A stretch of DNA of 64,000 nucleotides, from assembly GCA_028641055.1 (NCBI GenBank), contig CM054062.1:16425639-16489638 (forward strand). Reading direction: 5' to 3'. The position numbers and the translations under genes were made by a program. Below, one piece after another: positions 12,077 to 23,829 of the stretch. The notes under the pieces are model-generated. The model was not told where the DNA came from. It did not search any database and saw nothing but the letters and a program-made list of their open reading frames with translations. The stretch comes from Alopecurus myosuroides (taxonomy: Eukaryota > Streptophyta > Magnoliopsida > Poales > Poaceae). How positions within the stretch are numbered: the first letter of the stretch is position 1; each line of letters begins with the position of its first letter.

Positions 12077-13960
12077 AAAGTGCCTGTCAAATTTGGTGAT
12101 GAACACTATGAATTTAATTTTAGTAAGATTGCTAGACAATGTCATGATAAAGAGTTACCTAATAAATATCTAGTTATTAAAGAATTTCCTCTATTTCTAT
12201 CCCACTTGATGATCCTTTGCAGCAATTCATGGAAGAACATGAGAATGCCATGTATATGTAGGAAAGAGATGAATTGTAGGATATTTTCCTCAATTGGCCT
12301 GCTATTATCAAATACAATTTTCTTGTTGAATCTTTAGGGCCACCTTTACCACCTAAAGGAGATCCGGTGTTTGATCTTAAAGTTCTTTCTAACACACTCA
12401 AATATGCTTATTTAGATCAAAAGAAAACATATCATGTTATTGTCAATGCTAACCTTTCAGAGTACGAACAAGAATGATTATTGGAAACACTCCAGAAACA
12501 CCGCAAAGCTATTGGTTATACTTTGGATGATCTTAGAGGCATTAGTCTTGTTCTATGTCAACATTCAATTGATATTGAGCCTGATGCCAAGCTCGTGGTT
12601 GATCATCAACGCTGATTAAATCCAAATATGAAAGAAGTGGTGAGAAGTGAAATATTAAAGCTTCTAGAAGCATGTATTATTTATCCTATTGCTGATAGTT
12701 GATGGGTTAGTCTTGTCCATTGTGATCCCATGAAAGGAGGTATAACTGTTGTTGCTAATGATAAAAATGAACTCATTCCTCGGAGAACTTTAGTAGGGTA
12801 TAGAATGTGCATTGATTTTACAAAATGAAATAAACCTACAAATAAGAATCATTATCCTTTGCCTTTTATTTATCAAATGCTAGAGAGGTTGTCTAAAAAT
12901 ACTCACTTTTGCTATTTGGATGGTTGTTCTGGTTTCTCTCAAATCCACGTTAAAAAGCAAGGCCAAGATAAAACCACTTCCTCTTGTCCTTATGGTACTT
13001 ATACTTCTAGACGCATGCATTTTGGTTTTTTTCAAAGATGTATGTATGTTATTTATCATGGCTTTTGCGAGGAAATTATGGAGGTATTCATGTACAACTT
13101 CTCTGTCTATGACACTTCTTTTGGCAGTTGCCTCCATAATCTTAACAAAGTTTTGTGAGGACACTAATCTTGTCTTGAATTGGGAGAAATGCCACTTTAT
13201 GCTTAATGAAGGAATTGTTCTTGGTAATAAAATTTCTGAAAGAGTCATTGAAGTTGACAAGGCCAAAGTTGATGCAATTGAAAAGATGCCATATCCTAGG
13301 GACATTAGAGGTATACGTAGTTTTCTTGGTCATGTTGGTTTCTATAGGAGATTTATTAAAGACTTTTCAAAGACTTCAAGACCTCTTACCAATCTTGTTC
13401 AAAAATATGTTCCTTTTGTTTTTCATTATGATGGTAAATAAGCCTTTAAAGTTCTTAAGAAAGCTTTAATAACTTCTCCGGTTGTTCAACCGCCTAATTG
13501 GAATTTGCCTTTTGAAATTATATGTGATGCTAGTTATTATGATGTATGAGCCGTTTTAGGACAAGGAGTAGACAATAAGTTGAATGTTATTCACTATGCT
13601 AGTAAGAACTTAGATAGTGCCCAAAGAAATTATGCTACCACTGAGAAAGAGTTTCTAGCTGTTGTTTTTGCTTGTGAAAAATTGAGGTAGTATATTGTTG
13701 ATTCTAAAGTCACTATTCATACTGATCATGCTGCTATTAAATATCTTATGGAAAAGAAAGATGCTAAACCTAGGCTTATTAGATGGGTACTCTTGTTACA
13801 AGAGTTTGATTTGCATATTGTTGATAGGAAAGAAGGTGATAATCCTGTTGCTGATAATTTATCTAGAATAAAAAACATTCCTGATAATCCTATTCCTGTT
13901 AATGATAGTTTTCCTGATGAACAACTTGATGCTATTAAGGTTAACTCACGTGAAAATCTT
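12077..13960 (+). pseudogene. Reverse transcriptase and RNase H remnant of E2
   Basis: Ty3/gypsy pol of the Athila type. Visible blocks in order: KHRKAIGYTLDDL (about 12500), MCIDFTK (about 12805), FCYLDGCSGFSQI (about 12908), NLVLNWEKCHFM (about 13165), SFLGHVGFYRRFI (about 13318), the RNase H segment HYASKNLDSAQRNYATTEKE (about 13594) and [16 protein letters not shown] (about 13715). The polymerase motif is FMYNF where E3 has FMDDF, so both catalytic Asp residues are lost. A short deletion has removed the CNAPATF part (about 13025). Several stops are TGA where relatives have Arg (for example 12613 and 12701), as expected from C-to-T decay of methylated CG sites. Confidence 0.85.
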
Positions 13961-14326
13961 TGGTATGCTAATTATGCTAACTTTATTGTTCCTAAGTTTT
14001 TTCCTCCAAGCTTTACTCATCAACAGAAGAAGAAATACTTTTATGATTTGAGACATTACTTTTGGTATGACCCACATTTATATAAAGAAGGCGTAGATGG
14101 AATTTTAAGAAGATGCATACCTGAGCATGAGCAAGAAATATTGAGGAAATGTGATAATAGTCCTCATGAACGACATCATGCTATTGAAAGAACCACACAC
14201 AAGGTTTTACAATCAGGTTTTTACCGGCCTACTCTCTTTAAAGATGCAAAGAAATTTATTTCTACTTGTGATGAATGTCAAAGGGTTGGTAATATTAGTA
14301 GACGTAATGAGATACCTATAAACTAT
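13961..14326 (+). pseudogene. Integrase N-terminal part of E2
   Basis: Open in the same frame as the RNase H tail, from [14 protein letters not shown] to [17 protein letters not shown]. It contains the zinc-binding HHCC-type module before the integrase core: [20 protein letters not shown] followed by CDECQRVG; the aligned E3 segment is at 28758-29160. The frame ends where the LTR at 14327 was inserted. The integrase core resumes at 17115. Confidence 0.8.
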
Positions 14327-17114
14327 TGAAAGAACATTTCTTAATCCCTAGTATTTTGTGTGTTAGTTAACAATACTAGTGATATATTTGATCTTGTGTT
14401 AAGTGGTGCAGGTCGTTAAATTCACACTTTGCATCGAACACCAATTTTAGAAGGTAACCGGCAATTTCCAACCGAAAATTCCTCGATAACCAAATTAACC
14501 GGTTTTGGAAAGCACGGCCAGAACGGTTAAGGAAAGTTATCTCTCCGGCACTGGAGGTAGCCGGAAATTTCCAAACAGAAATTTCTGGCAAACCGGATTA
14601 TCTGGTTACCTCCAAGGCATGGAGAACCGGCTAAGGACCAAGCATTTTCGGGACAGAAGTCAGCCGGAAATTTCCAGGCAACCGGATTATCCGGTCTGTG
14701 AAGATGGACTTGAAATTTGGCTAAGTCCCAGAGCTTTTTGGCACTGGACCCTACCGGATATTTGCTACTAGAAATTTCCAAGAATCGGATTTTCTGGTTT
14801 GGACAACGCACCTGGAATATCCGGTTCAAGTTTGAACCAAAAATACTGGATGTTTCCTGCACTCCAACGAACACTTTCCGAGAGGGGATATTTATACCCC
14901 TCCTTCTTCTCTAAGAGCTCTAGTTCATCCAAGCCTTCAAGATCCATTTCTAGAGCTCACCAAAAAACAATATTTCACTCAATCTCTCCACCCAAACTCG
15001 CTGATTTTTGGAGGATTGAAGGAGAAGGCCCCAATCTACATCTTCACCAAGCCGTTCTTCATTTCCCCCTCGTTCACTTGAGGGATTTGAGTCTAGGGTT
15101 TCTTTGTGGAAAACCTAGACTCCATTGATGCTTAATTGTTGATTGAAGCAAGATTGTTGGTGATTCTTGGGATCCCCCAATTCGTTTGTGGCTGTGTGCC
15201 TCAAGCTCATTGTAATGTCACCGATTTCTGCCTCGAAGGGAATCAATAGTGGAAGGTGAACTAGGCCTTTGTGGCGAGGTTCATCGGAGAATAGGGTGAG
15301 ACCTTTGTGGCGTTGAGCAGGCCTTTGTGGCAAAACTCATACCCCTCCAACGAGACGTACTCCCCTCAAAAGGAGGAACTCGGGATTACATTTAGATAAA
15401 AGGCATCAAATGGCCTACTTTAAATTAATAAAGCAAGTAGTTTGGGTTCACAAAGACGGACTTAATACATGCTGAAGGCCTACAGCTTTGCCAGACTGAA
15501 ATGCATAAAAGTAGGGGCCGGCCTCCCCAGGACAGACCGGAAAACAGAACTACGGAAGCAGCGGTGGTGGAGGCAGCAAGTCGCGGAAGATGCACTTGAG
15601 CCTAGCAGCAAACTGGAGAAGCGCCGTCTTGTCAGTTTCCTTTGCGAGATTTGCCCATACCTGCACAAACAACGACATTTTGAAGATAACGTCAGCGGGA
15701 CATTTTGGGGCAACTGCTTCAATGGCGAGCTTATTACGGGTAAGCCACAGAGCCCAACAAAGCGCCGCAAACAGCACCCAGCTAATGCGGCGTTGAGATC
15801 CTAAGCCTGATGAATGGCGAAGAACTGGGGGAAGGTGGCCGGGCTCCAACTACACCCAAGTAGCTGCGTGATCACACTCCATCCCAGCTTGGCCAGGGAG
15901 CACTGAAAAACTATGTGGGCTGAGTCCTCGACTTCACCGCAGAGGGCGCAGAGCCGGCGCGCCGGGTCGGAATGCCCAAAGAGTCTAGATCGAGTCGGGA
16001 GTCTATCTAGGGCGAGCTGCCAGGTGAAGATTTTTTACTTTGAGGGGTAAGTGTGCGGACCACAAGTCCTGGCACATGGCGATAGAGGCCCCTTGCGCAA
16101 GCTTCGGATACATCGAGGCCACCAAGAAGCGGCCCGAGGGCTCGAGGGCCCAAGAGACGGATTCCGTCCCGGGAGAAAGACCCACCTCTGCCAACTCAGC
16201 GTTCAGCTCCCGCCATTGAGCCGAGCATTGGGGGGAGAAATTATGACGGAAACGCAGCCCCTCGGGGGCGAATGCCGCAGCCACCGAGATGGAAGGTAGT
16301 TCGCAGATCTCGAATAATAAGGGAAACCTATCCCTGAGTGGCCCAGCCCCCGTCCACCAATCAGTCCAGAAGAGGGTCCGCCTTCCATCCCGGACGGCAA
16401 ACTTAGCCCCTAACTTAAAGAGTTGTTTGATCTTGTGGAGACTGTTCCAGAATTGGAATCCCCCCGGGGCTCCGCAGAGAAGATGTTCGGTTCTTCCGGA
16501 TATTTAGCGAGGACAATGCTCCGCCAAAGCGAGGAGTCCTCCTGGAAAAGCTTCCAAACCCACTTAAGAACCAGAGCCTTATTCATTAGCTTGGTGTTGG
16601 TCAGCCCAAGACCCCCGCAGTTTTTGGGCCGACACACCGCAGACCAGTTAATCATGTGACATTTTCTCTTGGGACCCGTGCCCTCCCAGAAAAATCTAGC
16701 CCGGATGGAGTCGAACTTCTTGTGTACCCCGTCTTGTAGCAGGAAGAGACCCATGACGTATGTAGGGAGTGCCTCAAGGCAGGAGTTGGACAAGATCCAC
16801 CTTCCTCCCGAGGAAAGTAATATGCCCATCCACACCTCGACCCTAGCGCCTAGTTTATTAACCAGGTAACTCAATTGTTCGATAGTTATTTTTCTGTCAT
16901 TTGTGTCTCTGCGTTCTTCCATTATCAGTTATCTCGTTCCCTCTCCTTTACTTGGTGTTTGTATCTTGCTTAGTGTTGTGCTTTTCATATAGGTAATTTC
17001 ATCGTGGTTGCATATCTAGAGAATTTACCTTTGTGTCAAGCCTAAATCGAAAAGGAGTTAAAATTTGAAGTAGCACCTATTCACCCCCCTCTAGGTGCCC
17101 ATACTATCCGTTCA
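14327..17114 (+). mobile_element. Solo LTR of an unrelated family, carrying a LINE fragment
   Basis: It starts TGAAAGAACATTTCTT at 14327 and ends CCGTTCA at 17114, splitting the E2 integrase. The flanks ACTAT (14322-14326) and ATTAT (17115-17119) look like a target duplication with one change. The part before the end, CCTATTCACCCCCCTCTAGG, resembles what precedes LTR ends in grass copia elements, so a copia origin is likely but not certain. A repeated ACCGG-rich tract lies at 14450-14830. Without the LINE insert at about 15388-16922 the LTR would be about 1.25 kb. No internal region is present. Confidence 0.65.
15388..16922 (-). pseudogene. 5'-truncated LINE (non-LTR retrotransposon) fragment
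   Basis: On the minus strand the sequence encodes the C-terminal part of a plant L1-type reverse transcriptase protein. Visible are SSGGRWILSNSCLEALPTY, RFFWEGTGPKRKCHMINW and CGGLGLTNTKLMNKALVLKW (about 16860-16540). After a frameshift comes the zf-RVT region (LWSAHLPLKVKNLHLAARPR, about 16070-16010) and a Cys-rich stretch near 15940. The 3' end reads TTTATTAATTTAAAG followed by a degraded A-rich tail near 15388, typical of grass LINE 3' ends. The 5' end, endonuclease and polymerase core are missing. It sits inside the solo LTR, whose sequence resumes at about 16923. Confidence 0.85.
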
Positions 17115-17830
17115 ATTATTCTCTAGTTATTGAACCTTTTGATTGTTGGGGATTTGACTTTATGGGTCATTTTCCCTCTTCACATGGCTATACTCATATT
17201 TTTGTTGTTGTTGATTATGTTACTAAATGGGTATAAGCTATTCCAACTAAAAGTGTTGATCATAAAACCTCTATGAAAATGCTTAAAGACCTAATTTTCC
17301 CAAGGTTTGGTGTGCCTAGATATCTTATGATTGATGGAGGTTCTCATTTCATTCATGGTGCTTTCAGGAAAAAAAACCTTGCTAAATATGATCTTAATAA
17401 TAGGATTGCTTCACCTTATCATCCTCAAACTAGTGGTCAAGTAGAACTATCAGATAGGGAGATCAAATTAATTTTGCAAAAGACCGTTAACAAATCTAGA
17501 AATAATTGGTCTAAGAAACTTAATGATGCTTTGTGGGCTTATAGAACTGCTTATAAAAATCCCATGGGCATGTCTCCTTATAAAATGGTTTATGGAAAAT
17601 CTTTTCATTTACCCCTTGATCTAGAACACAAAGCTTATTGGGCAGTTAGAGAACTTAATTCTGATTTCAAATTAGCTGGTGAGAAAATATTGCTATATAT
17701 GACTTCTTTAGATGAGTGGATAAGTGAAGCTTATGAAAACGCCAAGTTGTTTAAAGAGAAAGTTAAAAGATGGCATGATAAAGGATTCACAAAAGATAAT
17801 TAAACATAGGTGATGAAGTCTTATTGTATA
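17115..17830 (+). pseudogene. Integrase core remnant of E2
   Basis: Similarity to the E3 integrase resumes right after the solo LTR: PFDCWGFDFMGHFPSSHGYT (about 17135), then an open frame of 176 codons from 17273 to 17803 with [34 protein letters not shown] and [20 protein letters not shown]. The second catalytic Asp (MID) and the Glu of QVEL are retained. The stop in WV-A (TGGGTATAA, about 17230) and frame changes after 17803 make it non-functional. Confidence 0.85.
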
Positions 17831-18604
17831 GGTCTCATTTTTCGCAGAAAAATTACTCTCTAAATAAGAGGGACCTTTTATTGTGGAAGAGTTTTATCGT
17901 TTTGGTGCTATCAAGATTAATAATTTGCAAGGCACCGATCCACAAGTTGTGAATGGCAAAGAACAAAGCATTATTTATCCGGTGATCAATACAACGTGGA
18001 AGCTGATATTGTTCGGGTACCCACTCTGGAAGATCATATTAGAACCAAATACCAGAGCAGATAAGAGTCAGAATTGGAGTAGGTATCAGTTTTGGTAAGA
18101 AACATTCGCGAAACACCGTAAAAAGTATATATTCTTTATTTTTGGAAAATATGAAAAATTTGGGCACGAAAAAGAGTCGGAGCCGGGGCCGAAGGCCACC
18201 AGGTGGGCCCCAGGCGCGAGCTCCTTCTTGGCCACGCCTGGTGGGCTCTTGGAGGCCCCAGAGCTCGACTCCGACTCCGCTTCAACTTTTTACCTTCCTT
18301 TCATTCCGTAACTTTTTGCTATATAATCCCCCAGATCGTCCCGGGATCGTAACCTGTGTTTTCGATGATTTTTGTTTACGAGATGTTTCTTTCAGGGATC
18401 TGGGACTTTTCACATCAAGATGTCCTCCTTCAGTTCAAGTGTGGAGGAATATGCTGACCGACGCCTCCGCCAGATTCAGCAAGACATCAATCAAGGAACT
18501 TTCACGGAGTGGGTACATAGGAAGAAATAGCTGCAAGGAAGATATGGATCGCCACTTAAAGGAGGGGATCACGAGAGTTGCACCATGCCAATCTGGAGGA
18601 TCGT
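17831..18604 (+). mobile_element. E2 3' internal region with a short open frame
   Basis: Follows integrase and matches the equivalent part of E3 (29850-30480) in layout. A decayed C-terminal piece (EEFYRFGAIKINNLQGTDPQVVNG, 17883 on) is followed by a GC-rich hairpin region (about 18195-18250). Then comes a small frame from ATG 18420 (MSSFSSSVEEYADRRLRQIQ, ending in a TAG at about 18530). E3 has a small frame at the same place with a different sequence. The region is cut at 18604 by insertion of element F; the preceding bases ATCGT (18600-18604) would be one copy of its target duplication. Confidence 0.65.
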
Positions 18605-20230
18605 TGATATGTCTCAAACGTATCCATAATTTCTTATGTTCCATGTTGTTTTCTTGCCATATGCTACATGTTTCTTATACACTTTATGTCATTTTTATGG
18701 ATTTTCTGGGACTAACCTATTGAAAAGATGCCACAAAGCTAGTTCATGTTTTCTGTTGTTTTTAGTTTCAGAAAAGTTTTTCTGGAAATATTCTCGGAAA
18801 TGGACGAAACAAAACCCAGAAGTCTTAGAAAGTCGTCACGTACAGGGAGTCCGGAGGAGACCCGAAGGGGGGCCTCAGGGGGCCCACACCATGAGGCGGC
18901 GCCCCCCTCTGGCCGCACCCAGGGGTGGTGTGGGCCCCCTGGCTGCCCACTGATGTTTCCCTCTCGCCTATTTATACCACTCGGAGGGTTAACCCTAAAT
19001 ACACGAGCCTTTTCCACCAAAATCACCCGCAGCCACCGTCATCGTCAACCCTAGTTCGGGAGGGTTCTGGAGCTCTCCCCGACACCCTGTCAAAAGGGGG
19101 AATCATCACCGGAGGGCTCTTCATCACCATGCCTACCTCCGGAGTGATGCATGAGTAGTTCATCCCTGGACTACGGGTCCATAGCCGTAGCTAGATGGTT
19201 GTTGTCTCCTCTTTATGCCTCGTGTTTAGATCTTGTGAGCTGCCTGACATGATCAAGATAATCTTATTGTAATGCTACATGTTATGTTTGTTGGGATCTG
19301 ATGAATATTGAATGCTATGTCCAATGATTATCAATCTATCATGTTCTTTTCATGTGTATGTTATTTATGATCGTGCATGCTCTCTGTTACTAGTAGATGC
19401 TCTGACCAAGTTGATGCTTGTAACTCCAACAGGGAGTATTTATGCTCGATAGCGGGTTCATGCCTCCCTTTCACTCACGCTCGAGTGACAGAAACGTAAT
19501 GGGTGGGGAATGTGCTATTGCCATTAGGGAGAAAACAACAATGCTTTGTCTAAGGATGATTTTATTGTTTACATTGCACACTTTTCTTAATGCAATTATC
19601 TGTTGCTTGCAACTTAATACCCAAAGTTTGCTCGGATGACATTCCGAGGGTGGATTATTAGTCATAGATGCAGTTGGATAAAGGTCTATGTATCTTGTTG
19701 TAATGCCCGCATGAATCACATAGTAATCATCATGTCATGGATATGCACTACAGTGCATCCTTTATATCTGTCGATTGCCCAGCTATAATTTGTTTACCCA
19801 TCATGTTATCTATCTGTTTTGGAGAGACACCTCTAGTGAATTGTGGACCCCGGTCCATTTCTTTATACTGATGTACAACCACTGCAACCGCTGTTTTCCT
19901 ACTGCAATTATTGTTCTCTTTCATCTACTACAAACAAATATTATTTTCCACACTATACGTCTAATCCTTTGTTTCAGCAAAACTGGTGAGAATGACAACC
20001 TCACTGCTTCATTGGGGCAAGGTAATTTTATTGTGTTGTGTAGATTCCATGTTGCTGCTGAACTAGTAGTGCACCCTGCCACCATCAGCTGCATCAACCT
20101 TCAGAAGTGATTTATTTCTCCTACTAGTCGATTCAACCTTGGTTTCTTTCTAAGGGAAAACTTGTCGTTGCACTCTTCACAACCTTTCTCTTGGGGTTTA
20201 CTAACGAGTGTCAACACATAGACACCAACA
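18605..20230 (+). mobile_element. 5' LTR of non-autonomous element F
   Basis: It starts TGATATGTCTCAAACGTATC and ends GACACCAACA, 1626 bp, followed by a primer-binding site. It is the best-preserved plus-strand copy of the family that also gives the solo LTRs at 5500-7109 and 10454-12076 and the LTRs of G. A GC-rich palindromic stretch built on GGGCCCACACCA and GGTGTGGGCCCC lies at about 18865-18935. Confidence 0.9.
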
Positions 20231-23200
20231 AGTTTTCTGGCGCCATTGCCGGGGAGGAAGAGGATTTCTGCAATGGGAATCTCTCACTTCCAATCTCTTT
20301 ACTTTGTTTTTGTTTTGCTTAGTTTATTTTATTTTGTCTTGTTTGCTTCTCTTTATAAAAAACACAAAAAAAATTAGTTCTTATTCTAGTTGTTATTTTT
20401 GTTGCCTTGTTGTTATTTTTCATCATGTTGCTCCCTAATTTTACCCTAAAAGATCTATCCATAGGTAGTGGTTCTATAATGGGAAAGGATACCATTGAAG
20501 AATTCTTTAATCATGTCAGTAAGCATGAGAATTTGAAGGAAAAATCACAGTAGAACTTGATCCAAATTATGAAACTTCTACAACTTTTTTAGTCCACATG
20601 TTAGAGGCTAGGTTTGTTAACCTTCACCCCATAATGCAACAATTGATTCTTAACATGAATAACATTGAAGATATTGAAAAAAGAAATTTTATCTTGGAAA
20701 CCATGTTTAAAGAATTCGGAGATGTTGCTATAGAAGTTAGGAAAGTTTTTGATCATTTTAATATGTTAGGCTAAAGTGTAGATGGTATTGGTTCCCTTGA
20801 AAAACTAGACAAGACCAAACCTAAAAATGAAAAGAAAAGAAATATACCAATACCCTTTAAACTTGTAGCATTGCATGAAGCCCTGGAAAAGAATTTTGAC
20901 TGAATTGCTCCTCAAAACTTATGAAAGTAGTAAACCTAAAAGTGTTGAGAGAGGAACATCTCAAACTCATATAGACAAAATACAATGCATTGTTGAGGAG
21001 TTTTCTTGTCTCAATTTGGATGCTTCTTCACTTGAAAATACTTGATTCTAAGTTTTCTGGGCCTAGCTAAAAGGGGTTAAAGAAAAGCACATCTTGGGAA
21101 AGAACCCATGGTTTTATTTTTGCTTTATTTTTCTCAATTTTCTTTGAGTAAAGGTGTTATTTACTTCTGTAGAAACTCCTTTGTATATTTATTTTCTCGA
21201 ATTGTTGTGCCAAGTAAAGTCTCTAGATAAAGTTGAGGTTAGATTTGGATTTCTGCGCAGGAAACAGATTTCAGCTGTCCACCGTTAAACTCGTGTAAAT
21301 TCACAGAAATATCAAAGTGACCTGCAAATTTTTGTGTTTATTCCTTAGCTAATTCCGAAATTTTTTATAGCCTTGCGTTTTTCGATCTGAGCAACATAAC
21401 TGGCCCAAAAAAAATCGTCTTTACAAACTGTTCTGGTTTTGACAGATTCTGCCTTTTACTTGCGTTATGTCTTTTAGTATGTCGAGTGGATTTCTTTGCT
21501 CCACAAAACATCAGTGGCTGTAGCTAATGTTTAAAAAGTATTAATAATTCTTGTGTTCATGGAGAACATGTGAATTTTTTATTGTGCACTAACCCTCTAA
21601 TGCGAATTACATTGAGTTTGGTGTGAAGGAAGTTTTCAAGGGTCAAGAGAAGAGGGTGATATAATGTGATTAAGAAGAGTGCAAAGCCAAATCTTGGGGA
21701 TGCCTCCGTGGTTCATCCTAGCAAATTCTAAGAATACTCAAGCGTCTAAGCTTGGGGATTCCCAAGGCATCCTCTTCTTCATCAGCAACTTATCAGGTCA
21801 CTTCTAGTGAAACTATATTTTTATTCGGTCACGTCATATGCACTTTACTTGGAGCGTCTATTTGTTTTTTTTGTTTTTTTTTCTTTTGTTTTCTTTGTTT
21901 CAATAAATATAGTTGGAACCAACATTTTTTTTGTGTGGGAGAGAGACACGCTCCACTTTTTCATATGAATACTCGTTTTCTTCCATGCTCGTATTCTTAG
22001 TTTTTCTTCTAGCTTCTGCAAATCCTTTTAGATCATGTTTTTCATGCATCTCTTATTAAGAGTTGTTAGTTCTATTAGAGTTATGTTATTACTATCTTGT
22101 TTCTTTGCTATATTAGTTGGAGAGTTTTTGTTGTTTGGTGTATGATGGAAATAGAAATTGCTACATGTGGTAAATAGTATGTTGGAAAAGTTTGGCATGC
22201 TCTAGTGGGTCATTAAACTGTTTCACTTGATTATTTGTTGTTGTTTTGAGATATTAATATGCTTAATGGTAAACCTGCTAGTCTAGTGAAGTAAAAACAA
22301 TTAATGTTTGGTCTAGAAGCTTGAAACTGTGCCACACTCGAAAAACCAGTTGACTGTATAATGGTATATGACTTCCCCTACCGATAACAATCTGATGGCT
22401 TTTTGTTACGCGCTACGGTCGGGGTAGCCAATAGTGACTTGTCACTGCCATGGACCCTCTTGGAGTGATCTTCGTTATTCGTTGTATAATCGAATTTCTA
22501 GATGTAATCTTTTAACTTGTGAGTTCTAAGTTGCGGTTTTTTGGCACTTCAACCATCCATATTTGATAGCCTCTTCGGTATTGTGCATTGCCCATTCTCA
22601 CATTGAGAGTTGGTGCAGACTTGGCCAGTGCATCCAAATCCCATGGGAGGACTTCGTTCTTATACACATAAGCCTAAAATATCTCCCTAAAAACATCCAC
22701 CATACCTACCTATCATGGCATTTCAGCTATTCCAAGATATATTGCCATACAACATCCATCATCATTATGTTACTTGTTACATGTTCCATTGTTATTTTTG
22801 CATACTACTACACTGGCAGGAGCATTTAGTTTTATACATCAGAGATATTTCAGTTTCAGTTGTGAGTACTAAAAGTGTGATGATTCATTGTAAAATAGAG
22901 TGTTGCCCCTACTAGTGAGGTTATATATATATAAGAGAAAAAGCCCCCCAAAAAAAAGGAGGGCAAAAGAGAGAGGGGGCAGCACTACTATCATTTATTC
23001 CACACTTGTGCTTGGTTAGTATCAATACTTCAGTTTGGAGAGAGTTTTCATTTTATGACTTGCATAACTATGTGGGGAACTTTCATTATAGAACTTGACT
23101 TGTATATTCCAATGATGAGCCTCCTCAAAAGTGCTCTAGGTCTTCGTGAGAAGGCAAGTTGGATGCACCCCACTAGTTCCATTGGAGAGCTTTCATACAC

Positions 23201-23768
23201 TTATATCTCTATGTGCATCCGTTGTGTGGCAATCACTACTCCTTGCATAGCTTCGATTATAAGACTTCCTCTTGTCTAATGATCACTTTCAGCTATGTGA
23301 GACTTTCTTCCATTGACCTTCCAAACCCTCCATAATGTTCTTTTAGCCATAACATCCTGGTGCTGGGAACCAATACAAAACGCTTGCTTGTTTTGAGTGA
23401 CCAAATAGCTTGATGATTTTTCCATGTGTGTATTGTTGCCGCTTGATTTGATCCCAACAAGAGTTGTTGTGAGAGTTGGATGCTTAGGATGATTATATTA
23501 TTGTTCTTGAAGCTTAAATCATATTTAATATACTTTGCACAATGGTTTTTTTTAGTATTGATCGTTGAAAAGTTTTACTTTGTTCTTCTTAATGGTTTAT
23601 ACATTACTCTATATCAACTATAAACCACAGCCTTTACTCATTTGATATTAGTTTACATGCTTTACATTATGATGATCAAGTTTATGTTGGTAGCATGTCA
23701 CCTCAGAAATTATTTGTTTTCATCGTTTACCTACTCGAGGACGAGTAGGAACTAAGCTTGCGGATGCT
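20231..23768 (+). mobile_element. Internal region of element F (no pol)
   Basis: It opens with the primer-binding site TGGCGCCATTGCCGGGGA (20238-20255) and ends with a polypurine-like tract AAGCTTGCGGATGCT just before 23769. Apart from the decayed short frame at 20481-20903 I see no protease, reverse transcriptase, RNase H or integrase, so the element could move only with proteins from another element. Its 3.5 kb of mainly AT-rich sequence matches the interior of G on the opposite strand (for example 21250 against 37040). A dinucleotide-rich patch lies at about 22920-22980. Confidence 0.85.
20481..20903 (+). pseudogene. Short decayed frame of element F, possibly gag-derived
   Basis: ATG at 20481 opens MGKDTIEEFFNHVSKHENLK, then a frame change near 20545 leads into VELDPNYETSTTF, MLEARFVNLHPIMQQL, NIEDIEKRNFILETMFKEFG and, after a TAG at about 20773, IPIPFKLVALHEALEKNFD. 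It is the only coding-like stretch in F, lying where gag would be. I do not recognise a domain. G has lost most of the matching part, keeping only a tail near 37270-37400 (minus strand). Confidence 0.5.
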
Positions 23769-23829
23769 TGATACGTCTCAAACGTATCCATAATTTCTGA
23801 TGTTCCATGTTGTTTTCTTGCCATATGCT
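23769..23829 (+). mobile_element. 3' LTR start of element F (truncated)
   Basis: TGATACGTCTCAAACGTATC follows the polypurine tract of F and matches the first 60 bases of its 5' LTR at 18605. At 23829 the match stops where the Athila element E3 begins; the 5' LTR goes on with ACATG at this point. The remaining 1.56 kb of the 3' LTR is not found to the right of E3 and G, so it was deleted. ATGCT (23825-23829) would be the E3 target site. Confidence 0.85.

Noticed and set aside
15469..15804. Plus-strand frames in 15469-16907
   Set aside because: These overlap the minus-strand LINE coding sequence, which has recognisable RT and zf-RVT motifs.
22920..22985. Possible promoter (TATATATATA) in element F
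   Set aside because: It lies in a simple-sequence patch with no frame downstream; no support beyond AT repeats.
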